This document shows, piece by piece, positions 54,180 to 63,014 of a stretch of 64,000 bases of DNA. Both the position numbers and the translations under genes were made by a program. The notes below the pieces were generated by a model. The model had not been told where the DNA came from and made no database searches. It worked only from the letters and a program-made list of their open reading frames with translations. Each line of letters opens with the position of its first letter. Position 1 is the stretch's first letter. Source of the stretch: Bacillota bacterium (lineage in GTDB: Bacteria > Bacillota > Sulfobacillia > JABLXB01). The stretch covers positions 1 to 64,000 of the forward strand of contig JABLXB010000002.1 of NCBI GenBank assembly GCA_013178305.1. The letters are read 5' to 3'.

Positions 54180-55520
54180 CTATTTGACCGAACCCGCAGC
54201 TGGCTTGATCTCGGAAGCGAGCCTATCGTCGAACCCAATGATCAGCGCCGCTGTGAATCCGGCCACGTACGAAATGACGAGGCCCGCGAGATACAGGCCG
54301 GGCGATGTCGCCAGGAAGGCGAGGGGTATCCCGGAGACACCCACCGCGATGCAGCCGATTCTCGTGGTTGCGATGAACGCGCCGCCGACCGCACCCCCTA
54401 TGCAAGCCGCAATGAAGGGTTTACCCAGGGGAAGCGTCACGCCGTAGATGAGGGGCTCACCAATACCGAGCATCCCTACAGGCAGGGCCGCCATTATAAT
54501 CTCCCGCAGTTCCTTATCCTTCGTCCTGAGATATACCGCGAGTGAGGCGCCGACCTGCCCCGCGCCGGCCATGGCGAGCACCGGGAGTAACGGAGTGTTG
54601 CCCAGCTTATTGATAAGTTCCATGTGGATCGGTGTCAACCCGTGGTGAAGCCCGGTCATCACCGCTGGGAGGAACGCACCAGCGAGGACAGCGCCGGCCA
54701 CCGGGCCGCCCACGTTGAGGAGCGCCTGCGTGCCTTTCGTAATTCCGTCGGAAAGAAAACCGCCGATTGGCTGGACGACATACAGTATGACGAGCCCGCC
54801 CACGAGTATCGTGATCGTCGGCGTAGCGATTACGGTGACGGTATCGGGCATGACCCGGCTCACTCGCTTATACAGCCACGACAGGAAAGCCGCAGCGATC
54901 AGGACTCCGATGAGTCCTCCCCGGCCGGGCACCATCTTCAACCCCGTCAGCGCCGGAGCAATCAGGATCGAACCTGCCACAGCCCCTAGCGCCGGGGGGC
55001 CGCCGTATTCCTTCGCGGCGTTCATGCCGACCATTATCGACAGGTATCCAAAGACCGCCCAACCGATTACGCTTAGTGCTTGCATCACAGGGAGTTTCGC
55101 GTCAACGCCCATGCGGACGAGGAGGTTGGTCAGGGCGGCTATCATGCCGGAGCCTATGATCGCTGGCAGCAAGGGCAGGAAAACGTTCGCGAGTTTCCGG
55201 AGTACTTCCCTGACCCCGCCGCGCGAGGCGGCTGCGGGGGCGGCCGAACCCGTGGATTCCCCCACGGCGATTCCGAGCCTGGAGGAGAGTTCTCGAGCAA
55301 CCTTCTCCGCCAGTCCTGGTCCGAGTATCACCTGGACGAGGTTACCCGTTTGAATCGCGCCTTTCACGCCCTCGCACCTCTTGAGAGCCTGCACGTCAAC
55401 CGCCGCCATACCTTTCGGCTCGACGCGGAGACGCGTCATGCAGTAGTTCACCGACACTACATTCGGGTCTCCACCCAGGGCCTTAAGAACGTCCTGGGCT
55501 ATCCGGCGTTCGTCTGCCAT
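54180..55520 (-). CDS. murP: PTS EIIBC for MurNAc/MurNAc-GlcNAc
   Basis: About 446 residues. The EIIB domain (1-90) has the phosphorylated Cys in VNYCMTRLRVE. EIIC follows with about ten membrane helices (FLPLLPAIIGSGMIAAL, HHGLTPIHMELI, GIGEPLIYGV). No EIIA domain is attached, as usual for MurP. ATG 55520 follows GGGAGGG; the frame to 55619 is unsupported. The substrate call rests on mupG and murQ next door. Confidence 0.88.
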   Translation of the reverse strand: MADERRIAQDVLKALGGDPNVVSVNYCMTRLRVEPKGMAAVDVQALKRCEGVKGAIQTGNLVQVILGPGLAEKVARELSSRLGIAVGESTGSAAPAAASRGGVREVLRKLANVFLPLLPAIIGSGMIAALTNLLVRMGVDAKLPVMQALSVIGWAVFGYLSIMVGMNAAKEYGGPPALGAVAGSILIAPALTGLKMVPGRGGLIGVLIAAAFLSWLYKRVSRVMPDTVTVIATPTITILVGGLVILYVVQPIGGFLSDGITKGTQALLNVGGPVAGAVLAGAFLPAVMTGLHHGLTPIHMELINKLGNTPLLPVLAMAGAGQVGASLAVYLRTKDKELREIIMAALPVGMLGIGEPLIYGVTLPLGKPFIAACIGGAVGGAFIATTRIGCIAVGVSGIPLAFLATSPGLYLAGLVISYVAGFTAALIIGFDDRLASEIKPAAGSVK

Positions 55521-55671
55521 AAATTCACCCTCCCGAGATTGCAATACGGCCATTAATCCATTACTAACCCGTCCGAAACCCGCCGTCGTTTCGACCGTCC
55601 GGTTGCCCCACACCACCACCCTTCAGCGCCGGCAGCCACCCGGGGACCGCCGGGGTCACCACCCCTCGGGG

Positions 55672-56403
55672 TTACAGCCTCGGAAGGTCCATTACGAACT
55701 TGTACCTGTCCGCCCTGTACACGGACTTGACTGCCTCCACAGGCTCGCCCTTTCGGTCGTAGGTGACCCTCTTCATCTTGAGGAGGGGTGTCCCCTGATC
55801 CACTTCAAGCAGCCCCGCTTCATGCTTGTTCGCGACCACCACCTCGATGGTCTGCCGCGCCCGGTCCAGTTCGATCCCGCTTTTCTCCGCGAAAAGCCTG
55901 TAGAGGGATTTTCCGTTCAAGTCCTCGGAGAGAACCCACTGGAACCTCGGCAGAGGAACGTAGCTTACTTCGAGCGCCATTGGCTCGTCGTCAGCGAGCC
56001 TGAGCCTCTCGAGCCGTGCTACCGGCGCACCCACGTCGATTCCCAGGAGGGCCGCGATGTCTTGGTCGGCGCGGGCCTCCTTGACGGTCAACACCCTGCC
56101 GGACGGCCTGAGGCCGCGCTTTTCCATGTCTTCCGTGAAGCTCGTGAGCCCCGACAGGCCCTGAGTAATCTTGGGCTCGGCGACGAACGTCCCCTTGCCA
56201 CGCTTCCTGTACAGCAATCCCTCGTTTACGAGTTCGAGGACGGCCTGCCTGACAGTCATCCGGCTCACGCCGTATTGCGTGGTGAGGTCGGTCTCGGGCG
56301 GCAGCTGGTCGCCGGGCTTGAAACGCCCACCCGCGATTGCCTCCCTGATTGTCTCCTTGATCTGGTAGTATAGCGGGATAGGAATGTCCGGGTTAACAGC
56401 CAT
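55672..56403 (-). CDS. GntR/HutC-family regulator of the MurNAc operon
   Basis: About 243 residues. The GntR winged helix spans 8-75 (PLYYQIKETIREAI, YGVSRMTVRQAVLEL, YRKRGKGTFVA) and the UTRA ligand domain the rest (FTEDMEKRGLRPSG, EVSYVPLPRF). It resembles NagR/DasR/YvoA, which sense amino-sugar phosphates. It heads the operon, with a palindromic operator just upstream, so it is probably autoregulated. Confidence 0.88.
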   Translation of the reverse strand: MAVNPDIPIPLYYQIKETIREAIAGGRFKPGDQLPPETDLTTQYGVSRMTVRQAVLELVNEGLLYRKRGKGTFVAEPKITQGLSGLTSFTEDMEKRGLRPSGRVLTVKEARADQDIAALLGIDVGAPVARLERLRLADDEPMALEVSYVPLPRFQWVLSEDLNGKSLYRLFAEKSGIELDRARQTIEVVVANKHEAGLLEVDQGTPLLKMKRVTYDRKGEPVEAVKSVYRADRYKFVMDLPRL

Positions 56404-56417
56404 CACATCACCTCTAT

Positions 56418-56429
56418 ATGTCTAGACAT
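56418..56429. promoter_or_regulatory. Palindromic operator ATGTCTAGACAT
   Basis: A perfect 12-bp palindrome 14 bases upstream of the gntR start. Its core GTCTAGAC equals the core of DasR/NagR sites in other Gram-positives (TGGTCTAGACCA). It is the likely self-operator. Confidence 0.8.
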
Positions 56430-56527
56430 TGAGTTCTATTCGGCGGGTCGTTGCAGTATTCCTTCCGGGATCACGTGTCGTGAGGTCTATTGAGGGTAGT
56501 CGAACCGGCGAGAACATGATAGTATGA

Positions 56528-56620
56528 AACCAACGGGGAGCTCCTGAAAGGAGCTGAGAAAGGGCTGTGCAGCCCTGACCCGATGAACCTGTTGGGGTAA
56601 TGCCCGCGTAGGGACAGTGG
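56528..56620 (+). promoter_or_regulatory. TPP riboswitch (THI element)
   Basis: ACGGGGAGCTCC, the conserved GCTGAGA, GACCCGATGAACCTG and GGGTAATGCCCGCGTAGGGA match the TPP aptamer in order. It lies upstream of thiT and before a terminator hairpin, so TPP should turn the operon off. Confidence 0.93.
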
Positions 56621-56630
56621 ATTGTTATGT

Positions 56631-56660
56631 AGCGGCGCCCCCGGGCGCCGCTGTGTTCTT
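56631..56660 (+). terminator. Riboswitch expression-platform terminator
   Basis: AGCGGCGCCC and GGGCGCCGCT form a strong stem with a short loop, followed by GTGTTCTT. It is placed to act as the TPP-controlled terminator before thiT. Confidence 0.75.
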
Positions 56661-56689
56661 CTGGGGACAGCGTAAGTCAAAGGAGGTAG

Positions 56690-57229
56690 ATGCCGGTGAA
56701 GAGAGTCAACACAAGGGTGTTAGTTGAAGCCGGTGTGATGATCGCCCTGGCCTCGGTCCTGAGCATGATTAAGGTCTATCACGCACCGCAGGGTGGCTCG
56801 GTGACAGCCGGTAGCATGGTGCCGGTCCTGGTTCTTGCGCTGAGGTGGGGCCCAAGGGCAGGCATACTGACGGGGATCGCTTACGGCTTCGTCCAGCAGC
56901 TTATCGAACCCTTTGTAGTTCACCCCGTTCAAGCAATACTGGACTATCCCGTGGCGTTCGGGGTCTTGGGTCTTACGGGTTTCTTCCGGCAGTCTCCCGC
57001 GTTGGGGTGCCTCGTCGGAATCCTGGGGCGGTTTGTCGCCCACGTGGTCTCGGGTCTCGTATTCTTCGCCAGCTACACGCCGGCAGGAAGCATACCCCTG
57101 GTATATTCCCTGGTCTACAACGGGTCATATCTGGTACCGGAGGTCCTGATCAGTGCGGTGGTTATTTATTTCCTGTCGACAAGCCGAGTGCTGCAATGGG
57201 GCAACGCAGGCGAACCTCACCCCGGGTAA
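56690..57229 (+). CDS. thiT: Thiamine ECF transporter S component ThiT
   Basis: About 179 residues with six membrane helices. ThiT features: VEAGVMIALASVLSMI, WGPRAGILTGIAYGF and the conserved DYPVAFGVLGL. It binds thiamine and works with the shared EcfAA'T module, which is not in the window. AGGAGG lies just upstream; ATG 56690 is close to it and GTG 56696 is an alternative. Confidence 0.9.
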   Translation: MPVKRVNTRVLVEAGVMIALASVLSMIKVYHAPQGGSVTAGSMVPVLVLALRWGPRAGILTGIAYGFVQQLIEPFVVHPVQAILDYPVAFGVLGLTGFFRQSPALGCLVGILGRFVAHVVSGLVFFASYTPAGSIPLVYSLVYNGSYLVPEVLISAVVIYFLSTSRVLQWGNAGEPHPG

Positions 57230-57251
57230 GGCAATAGACGGGAGGCAATGC

Positions 57252-57905
57252 CTGATAATCGCTAATCGGGCAGGCTCTATCTCCGACAGCCTTATCTCCG
57301 AACTCCGTGACCGCCTTGGCAACGAGCATTGGTATGTGGTTGCCGCGGATGGGGGCGCCGATCTTGCAAAGGAGATTGGCCTGGCCCCCAATGTCGTGGT
57401 GGGCGACATGGATTCCCTGAGCATGGAGGGCCAACGGGAGCTCGCGGAGGCGGGTTGTCGTTTCATCACTCACCCCGTTGAAAAGGATCAGACAGACACG
57501 CACCTAGCCATGCAGTGGGCCTGCGGGTTTGGTTTCACCGAAATATCGGTCCTGATGAACCGTTCCGGACGGTTGGACCATGTCTTGGGTATCATATGGG
57601 CGGCTTACGGGCTCGTTGAGAAGGGCGTATCGGTTCGTTTTGTGGACGCGCAGTTTGAAGCCGTTCTGGTCAAGGGCCCGGCATCTGTTGACATAAGAGG
57701 ACCGAAAAAGCTCCTGGTCAGCCTACTGCCATTGTGCGATAGCGCGGATGGTATTACGCTTAACGGCATGAAATACTCGCTAAAGGGCGAGTCACTGCGG
57801 CCAGGAGAGACCAGGGGAATAAGCAATGAGACAATGGATTCCGAAGCCCGAGTCGAAGTGGGAAAAGGTACATTGCTCGTTATGGTTTCAGGATCGACCG
57901 GTTGA
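57252..57905 (+). CDS. thiN: Thiamine pyrophosphokinase (start damaged)
   Basis: About 217 residues. Motifs VVAADGGADLAKE, VVVGDMDSL and EKDQTDTHLAM identify thiamine diphosphokinase, which makes TPP from imported thiamine. The conserved frame has no ATG, GTG or TTG near its beginning: GGGAGG is followed by ATG 57248 in a frame that stops after five codons. Removing one C from ATGCCTG would join that ATG to the conserved frame (MLIIANRAG). CTG 57252 is the nearest in-frame codon. Co-transcribed with thiT. Confidence 0.85.
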   Translation: MIIANRAGSISDSLISELRDRLGNEHWYVVAADGGADLAKEIGLAPNVVVGDMDSLSMEGQRELAEAGCRFITHPVEKDQTDTHLAMQWACGFGFTEISVLMNRSGRLDHVLGIIWAAYGLVEKGVSVRFVDAQFEAVLVKGPASVDIRGPKKLLVSLLPLCDSADGITLNGMKYSLKGESLRPGETRGISNETMDSEARVEVGKGTLLVMVSGSTG

Positions 57906-58042
57906 GGGATGCCTGAAGCAGCCCTAATAGCCCGGAGGCCATCACGGGCACAATACCTTGTAGTCAGCGTTATGTGGTGCTAATCGGAGGCAAAGCCTGC
58001 GATAGAACGCCTGGCCAAATCGCTTACAAGGAGTGACCCAAT

Positions 58043-58348
58043 ATGACCAAGAGTCTGTACTTCGGAAACCTCAGCTGGGATGTCGGTGAGGCTGAACTGA
58101 GCAACGCCGTGTCTCAATATGGTCGGGTTATATCTGCTCGCATAGCTACCGACCGCGATACAGGCCGGTCCCGCGGTTTCGGCTTCGTCGAGGTCGAAGA
58201 CCAGGATGCCCAGAAGGTCATCGATGCTATGAACGGTGTGGAGTGGTACGGCAGGCAGTTGACAGTCAACGAAGCCAGGGAGCGTCAGGACAGGGGTGGA
58301 TACAGGGACGGCCGTTCGAACCAGGGCCGGGGCTACGGCAGGTACTAA
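58043..58348 (+). CDS. RRM RNA-binding protein
   Basis: A 101-residue single RRM with RNP2 LYFGNL and RNP1 RGFGFVEV, then a Gly/Arg-rich tail. Such small RRM proteins occur in cyanobacteria and some Firmicutes and bind RNA, often under cold stress. AAGGAG precedes the ATG. A terminator hairpin follows. Confidence 0.9.
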   Translation: MTKSLYFGNLSWDVGEAELSNAVSQYGRVISARIATDRDTGRSRGFGFVEVEDQDAQKVIDAMNGVEWYGRQLTVNEARERQDRGGYRDGRSNQGRGYGRY

Positions 58349-58361
58349 CCGGCATCGCAAT

Positions 58362-58393
58362 GCGGGGACTGCGAGTCAATTTCGCAGTCCCGC
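58362..58393. terminator. Terminator between RRM gene and proCB
   Basis: GGGACTGCGA and TCGCAGTCCC form a stem with a 7-base loop between the convergent genes. No clear T-run follows, so strength is uncertain. Confidence 0.6.
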
Positions 58394-58423
58394 AGGTGCG
58401 AATTCACAAGCGCCCGTTTCGAG

Positions 58424-60061
58424 TCAGTCGTCGACGGCCCGCTCGGCCTCCAGTCCGTGACCGCCTGAGATGAAGGTACCGATCTCCTTACCGGCGATGA
58501 TCTGGTTCAGCGTGTCTTTCTGCGTACCATCCGCTATGACGGTCGGAATCCCATGTTCCAGAGCCAGGTTCGCGGCCCACAGCTTCGTGACCATGCCGCC
58601 GGTCCCGTTCTGACCGCCACTGGCCATCTCCAGGACCGCCGGAGTAATGCTCGTGAGCATCGTCACGGGTTCCGCCCCGGGCTGTATCTTCGGGTCGTTC
58701 GTACAGAGGCCGGCCGTATCCGTCAAAAGGACCAGGAGGTCCGCGGACATGAGGACTGCCACTCTGGCGGAAAGGGCGTCGTTATCGCCGAGCCTGATTT
58801 CATCGACCGCGACAGTGTCGTTCTCGTTTATCACAGGAACCACACCCCTCTCGAGGAGCGTGGAGAGCGTGTTGTGGCAAAGCGTAGAGCGCCTGGGGTG
58901 AGAGAAGTCCTCTCCCGTCAGCAAGATCTGAGCCACCGTAACCCCGTGCCTTTCAAACAGAGACTGGTACGCCGCCATCAGAACGCCCTGCCCGACGGCG
59001 GCAAGCGCTTGCTTCTCCGTGATCGAGCCGCGCAGTTCGGCCCCGAGTTTGCCGCGACCCGCGACAATGGCCCCGGACGACACCACGATGACCTCGCGAC
59101 CACCGGCCTTGAGCTCGGCGATCTGGCTCACCAGGTCTGCCAGGACGGATTCGTTGAGCACTCCGTCCTCACCGGCGATGACTATCGAACCCACCTTGAT
59201 CACGACCCGCCTCGCCCGAGTAAGGGCGTGCCTGCCCGGCAATCCCGACATCTCGTGGGACCTGAACGTGGCCTTTACCATTGCCTCTTCCACCAGCGGC
59301 CCGAGCCCCTTCGTCTCCAGGACCTTCAACGCCGCGGCAGTGGTACCCCTTGGGGACGTCACCTGGCGGATGAGGTCGCCGAGGCTGGCGCCACTCTCTT
59401 TCAGCAACCGTCCGGCGCCTATCAGCGTCTGCCTGGCCAGCTTGCCTGAGAGTTCCTGGTCCAGACCCATTTGGGTGGCCGCGTTGGCCATTTCCTGCGC
59501 GAATTTGTAGATGTACGCAGGGCCACTTCCGGACAGCGCGGTAACGATGTCGAGGTCCGCCTCGTTAACCCAGTATACCTTGCCGGTGACCCCAAGGATG
59601 AGTTCCGCCTCGGCCCTTTGCTCCGCAGAGACCGCCTGGCCCGCGGCGAGCGCAGTGGCCCCCTCCCCCACTCTCGCAGGGGTGTTCGGCATGGCTCGTA
59701 TCACCGCCACTCCAGCGCCGAGCGCTTCCTGGAGGTGTTCGAGCGTTATTCCCGCCGCCACCGAGATGACGAGGTACTCCTTCCGGAGTAGCCCACTCAG
59801 CGACTCCAGTACCTCCGTTACCTGGTCAGGCTTGACCGCCAGCACCAGGGTCGAACAACGGGAGGCGATGTCGCGCAGGTCCCGTGCGCGCACAACGCCG
59901 CACTCGTTTTCGAGAGCCGCTATTCGCGTGCGGTTCTGCTTGTTAATCACCATGATGTCCCGGCCCTTGATCTCCGACCCCGCCACCAGCGACCGGATCA
60001 TGGCGGATGCCATGTTCCCCGCCCCAATGAAACCGATCATTCTCTCGCCTATCTCGCTCAA
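58424..60061 (-). CDS. ProC-ProB fusion: P5C reductase plus glutamate 5-kinase
   Basis: One continuous frame of about 545 residues. Residues numbered from TTG 60079: ProC at 14-275 (GFIGAGNMASAM, AVKPDQV, AMPNTP, ALSGSGPAYIY, QVTSPRGTT) and ProB kinase at 290-540 (RRVVIKVGS, VVSSGAIVAG, VINENDTVAVDEI, LGDNDALSA, TDTAGL, NGTGGMVTK). The PUA domain of ProB is absent. It thus carries the first and last enzymes of proline synthesis; ProA is not in the window. Starts are TTG 60061 (8 bases after AAGGGGG) or ATG 60040. It lies behind a proline T-box. Confidence 0.88.
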   Translation of the reverse strand: MSEIGERMIGFIGAGNMASAMIRSLVAGSEIKGRDIMVINKQNRTRIAALENECGVVRARDLRDIASRCSTLVLAVKPDQVTEVLESLSGLLRKEYLVISVAAGITLEHLQEALGAGVAVIRAMPNTPARVGEGATALAAGQAVSAEQRAEAELILGVTGKVYWVNEADLDIVTALSGSGPAYIYKFAQEMANAATQMGLDQELSGKLARQTLIGAGRLLKESGASLGDLIRQVTSPRGTTAAALKVLETKGLGPLVEEAMVKATFRSHEMSGLPGRHALTRARRVVIKVGSIVIAGEDGVLNESVLADLVSQIAELKAGGREVIVVSSGAIVAGRGKLGAELRGSITEKQALAAVGQGVLMAAYQSLFERHGVTVAQILLTGEDFSHPRRSTLCHNTLSTLLERGVVPVINENDTVAVDEIRLGDNDALSARVAVLMSADLLVLLTDTAGLCTNDPKIQPGAEPVTMLTSITPAVLEMASGGQNGTGGMVTKLWAANLALEHGIPTVIADGTQKDTLNQIIAGKEIGTFISGGHGLEAERAVDD

Positions 60062-60082
60062 TTTCAATTCCCCCTTCAAAAC

Positions 60083-60345
60083 GAAACCCTCCGTCCTGAC
60101 AAGGACGAAGGGTTGCTTCGCGGTACCACCTTAATTGGACCATATGGCCCCACTCATAGAGTTCGCTCGTCGCAAACTCCCCCTCTGATAACGGACGGGG
60201 CGCCCGGCGTGACTCATCGCCAGCGGCTCACGGGTGGGTCGGAGAAATCCTTGCGGCGGAACCTTTCACCGCCGGTTCGCTCTCTGTACGCAGGTGCTTT
60301 TCTCCCGGTCCCGATCTCGGCCTTTACCGTGATATCGGTTTCTCT
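60083..60345 (-). promoter_or_regulatory. Proline T-box leader
   Basis: The T-box AAGGTGGTACCGCGAAG lies at about 60117-60133 (minus strand). The terminator AACCCTTCGTCC/GGACGGAGGGTT follows at 60083-60114. The specifier, in the context CGACCCACCCG, is CCC at 60236-60238, a proline codon. Uncharged tRNA-Pro would allow read-through into proCB. Confidence 0.88.
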
Positions 60346-60346
60346 C

Positions 60347-60375
60347 ATTATGCTCGATGTTCAAAGCCGTGTCAA
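60347..60375 (-). promoter_or_regulatory. Promoter of the proline T-box leader
   Basis: TTGACA (60370-60375) and CATAAT (60347-60352), spacer 17 bp, on the minus strand. It overlaps the end of the nitronate monooxygenase gene. Confidence 0.8.
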
Positions 60376-61367
60376 CGTGGACAACCCGCCCCACAGGGGG
60401 CTGTTGCACGGGCTAACTCACGCAATCTCTCGCTTGCCTCCTCCACGAGGAGCCTCATGATCTCCCTCACGGACAGGATGCTTTTGATCCTGGGGGCGCT
60501 CGCTCCCGAGAACACCAGTCCATTCCGGACGTCACCCTGCTGGGCGCGATTGAGGGCATCCAGAATGCAGAACCGGTGAGAACACTGCTTCAAACACCCA
60601 CGACAATCGGATGATGCCAGATCCTCACCGGCTCGTACCCTCTCCCAGAACGGGTTCCGGATGGCCCTCCCGGGAAGCCCGACCGGACTGTCCACAAGGA
60701 CGATATCTTCGGGGTCGGTGCCCACGTGCATCATCTTGAACTCGTGAGGTGCGGCGCACTCATCGCTGGCGATGAACCTGGTTGCCAGCTGCACCCCGTC
60801 GGCTCCCAGGGCGAACAAGTCGGCGGCTTCACGGCCGTCGGCTATGCCTCCGGCAGCGATTACCGGGAGATCGGTGACTTCCCTGACTTCAGGCAGCACC
60901 TCTCTTATGGGCCTGTCGGTCCCCAGGTGCCCGCCGGCCTCGGCGCCCTCAACGACTATCGCGGATGCGCCAAGCCTTTGCCCCAACTTCGCTAGCCCCG
61001 CCGAGGAGACAATCGGAAGGATCGGGACGCCGCCCTCTCTCCCCCACGCGTACATGTCGCGGGAAAAGCCCGCGCCGGATACGACGAAATCCACTTTTTC
61101 CGCGATCGCGGCGCGGACCAGTTCGGCGAACTGCTTCGCAGCGAACAGCACGTTCACACCAATGATCCCCGTGCTCAAAGCACGCGCCTGCCGTACCTCG
61201 TTCCGCAGTTCATCGGGGGTCATGCCCGTCCCCGCAATCGTCCCAACGCCCCCCGCCTCGGCGACGGCCGCGGCGAGCCCGGCGGTTGATATTCGCACGG
61301 CCATGCCCCCCTGGACAAATGGGAAGCGCGCCACGCGGTCGCCTATCCTGAGTCTGGGCAATGTCAC
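60372..61367 (-). CDS. Nitronate monooxygenase / FabK-like flavoprotein
   Basis: A 331-residue FMN-binding TIM barrel. FVQGGMAVRIS at the start, GVNVLFAA, VVEGAEAGGHLG and AAGGIADGREAADLFALGADGVQLATRF match the nitronate monooxygenase/enoyl-ACP reductase II family. A Cys cluster near the C-terminus (CRGCLKQCSHRFC) suggests an Fe-S or zinc site seen in some relatives. The substrate is not determined. Confidence 0.85.
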   Translation of the reverse strand: MTLPRLRIGDRVARFPFVQGGMAVRISTAGLAAAVAEAGGVGTIAGTGMTPDELRNEVRQARALSTGIIGVNVLFAAKQFAELVRAAIAEKVDFVVSGAGFSRDMYAWGREGGVPILPIVSSAGLAKLGQRLGASAIVVEGAEAGGHLGTDRPIREVLPEVREVTDLPVIAAGGIADGREAADLFALGADGVQLATRFIASDECAAPHEFKMMHVGTDPEDIVLVDSPVGLPGRAIRNPFWERVRAGEDLASSDCRGCLKQCSHRFCILDALNRAQQGDVRNGLVFSGASAPRIKSILSVREIMRLLVEEASERLRELARATAPCGAGCPR

Positions 61368-61437
61368 TTCGATACCCCCGCTTCGCCGGTTGTTTATACC
61401 TGGTAATATGAGTTGATCATATCCTGCCGGACGACGA

Positions 61438-61665
61438 TTGGCAAGGTATCAACTCGCTACCGCACATGCCTGCCCCGGTGGTCGGGGGTTCTCCGCGGGG
61501 GAGGAATTGAGCAAGGAATCGCTGAACGATTACGACCTCATCGGTTTCGGCTCGGGCATTTACTTCGGCAAGTTTCACGAAAGACTCCTTGATATGGCCG
61601 GCAAGGGCCCGGACTCGACTAACCTCCAGAACGCAAGGAAGTTCGCAGAGTCGCTTGCCCATTGA
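61438..61665 (+). pseudogene. Flavodoxin fragment
   Basis: YDLIGFGSGIYFGKFHERLL is a flavodoxin FMN-binding segment. The N-terminal phosphate-binding loop and the second half of the fold are missing, and the chain ends after 75 residues. Decay product next to a second flavoprotein remnant. Confidence 0.65.
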
Positions 61666-61737
61666 AACCGGAGATGGCCGTGGCTGCAAACCCGGGCAAA
61701 ATAAGCGGGAGGCGGATGATCGGACAGCGTCTCCAGT

Positions 61738-62034
61738 GTGAGACCCGCGTTGAAGCAGCGTACAGCGGAAATGACGGCCATCCGGTTTGCGGCCATGGGC
61801 GTCGAGCGGGATGACCCGGAGGCCCGGCGGGCCAGTTCCAGGCGCAATTTTGAGTTCTTCGGGGCACCCGTCGTCGCCTATCTTTGTATGGATCGCTCCC
61901 TCACTCCCTGGTCAATCTTCGACCTGGGGTCGTTTTGCCAGAGCATGATGCTTGCGGCCCAGGAGTACGGCGTGGGTTCCATACCCGCCGTGATGCTTGC
62001 GGCGTACCCGGACCTAGCCCTCGCAGGGCCGTAG
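61738..62034 (+). pseudogene. Nitroreductase fragment
   Basis: Residues 30-95 (RRNFEFFGAPVVAYLCMDRS, SIFDLGSFCQSMMLAA, YGVGSIP) match the middle of a nitroreductase-family FMN enzyme. The N-terminal FMN site and the C-terminus are absent; the frame stops after AAYPDLALAGP. A broken gene. Confidence 0.65.
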
Positions 62035-62162
62035 AGGACGTAGTGCGGTTCAAGGTTTGAATGAGACAACGCGCGGCGCTGGGGGCGGAAACCGGACGAG
62101 GAACAGGCGGCCACGAGCGCGAATAAGCAGTCATTCGCGTCCCCACGAACGGAGGAGAATGG

Positions 62163-63014
62163 TTGCACAAGATCGCCGTAGTGACCGACAGCACCTCGGA
62201 CATCAGCCCTCAGACCGCGTCGGCAAACGACATCGTGATAGTCCCGCTATCGGTAATTGTGGAAGGCAAGGCATACCTCGACGGCGTCGAAATCACGCCG
62301 TCCCAGTTCTACAGCACGCTTGCGTCCTCCAGGGACCTGCCGAAGACCTCGCAGCCCACTCCCGAGCAGTTCATGGGGGTGTACAAACCGCTACTCGAAG
62401 CCGGCCACTCCATAGTATCCGTGCACATATCGGGGGGACTGAGCAGCACAGTTGAGTCCGCCCGCTCCGCCGCGCGGATGCTCGACGCGGCTTGCATCAG
62501 GGTGATCGACTCGAAGTCAATCAGCTATGGTATCGCGTTCCTTGCCCTGGAGGCGGCGAAGGCCATCCAGCAGGGGTTGTCGCTCGAAAACATCGTCGCG
62601 CGCCTCGAGAAACTGCGCCGTGAGACCGAGGTCCTCTTCACCCTCTGTACCCTGGAGTACCTCCACAAGGGCGGACGGATCGGCAAGGTGTCGGCGCTCC
62701 TCGGGAGCCTGCTGGACATCAAGCCGGTGATACGGGTGGAGGATGGGATCTACGTTCCCCTGAGAAAGGTGCGCACTATAAAGCAGGCGCTCGAGGCATT
62801 CGTACACTACATGCAATCGAAGGTCGGCAATTCGCCGGTCTACGTCGCCGTAGGCCACGGCAAGGCCTACGAGGCTGCACTCGCGTTGAGAGAGATGGTG
62901 TCGAAGGCCGCGAATGTGGTGGGCGACATCCCCGTGTTCGAGGTGGGGCCGGTCATCGGCGCGCACACCGGGCCTGGGACCGTGGGGTTCGCGTTCAGGT
63001 CAGCCGCGACGTGA
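62163..63014 (+). CDS. DegV-family fatty-acid-binding protein
   Basis: A 283-residue DegV protein. IAVVTDSTSDIS at the start, SVHISGGLSSTVESA, and HTGPGTVGFAF at the end are family hallmarks. DegV/FakB proteins present fatty acids to the FakA kinase. TTG 62163 follows GGAGGAG. No fakA is in the window. Confidence 0.92.
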   Translation: MHKIAVVTDSTSDISPQTASANDIVIVPLSVIVEGKAYLDGVEITPSQFYSTLASSRDLPKTSQPTPEQFMGVYKPLLEAGHSIVSVHISGGLSSTVESARSAARMLDAACIRVIDSKSISYGIAFLALEAAKAIQQGLSLENIVARLEKLRRETEVLFTLCTLEYLHKGGRIGKVSALLGSLLDIKPVIRVEDGIYVPLRKVRTIKQALEAFVHYMQSKVGNSPVYVAVGHGKAYEAALALREMVSKAANVVGDIPVFEVGPVIGAHTGPGTVGFAFRSAAT

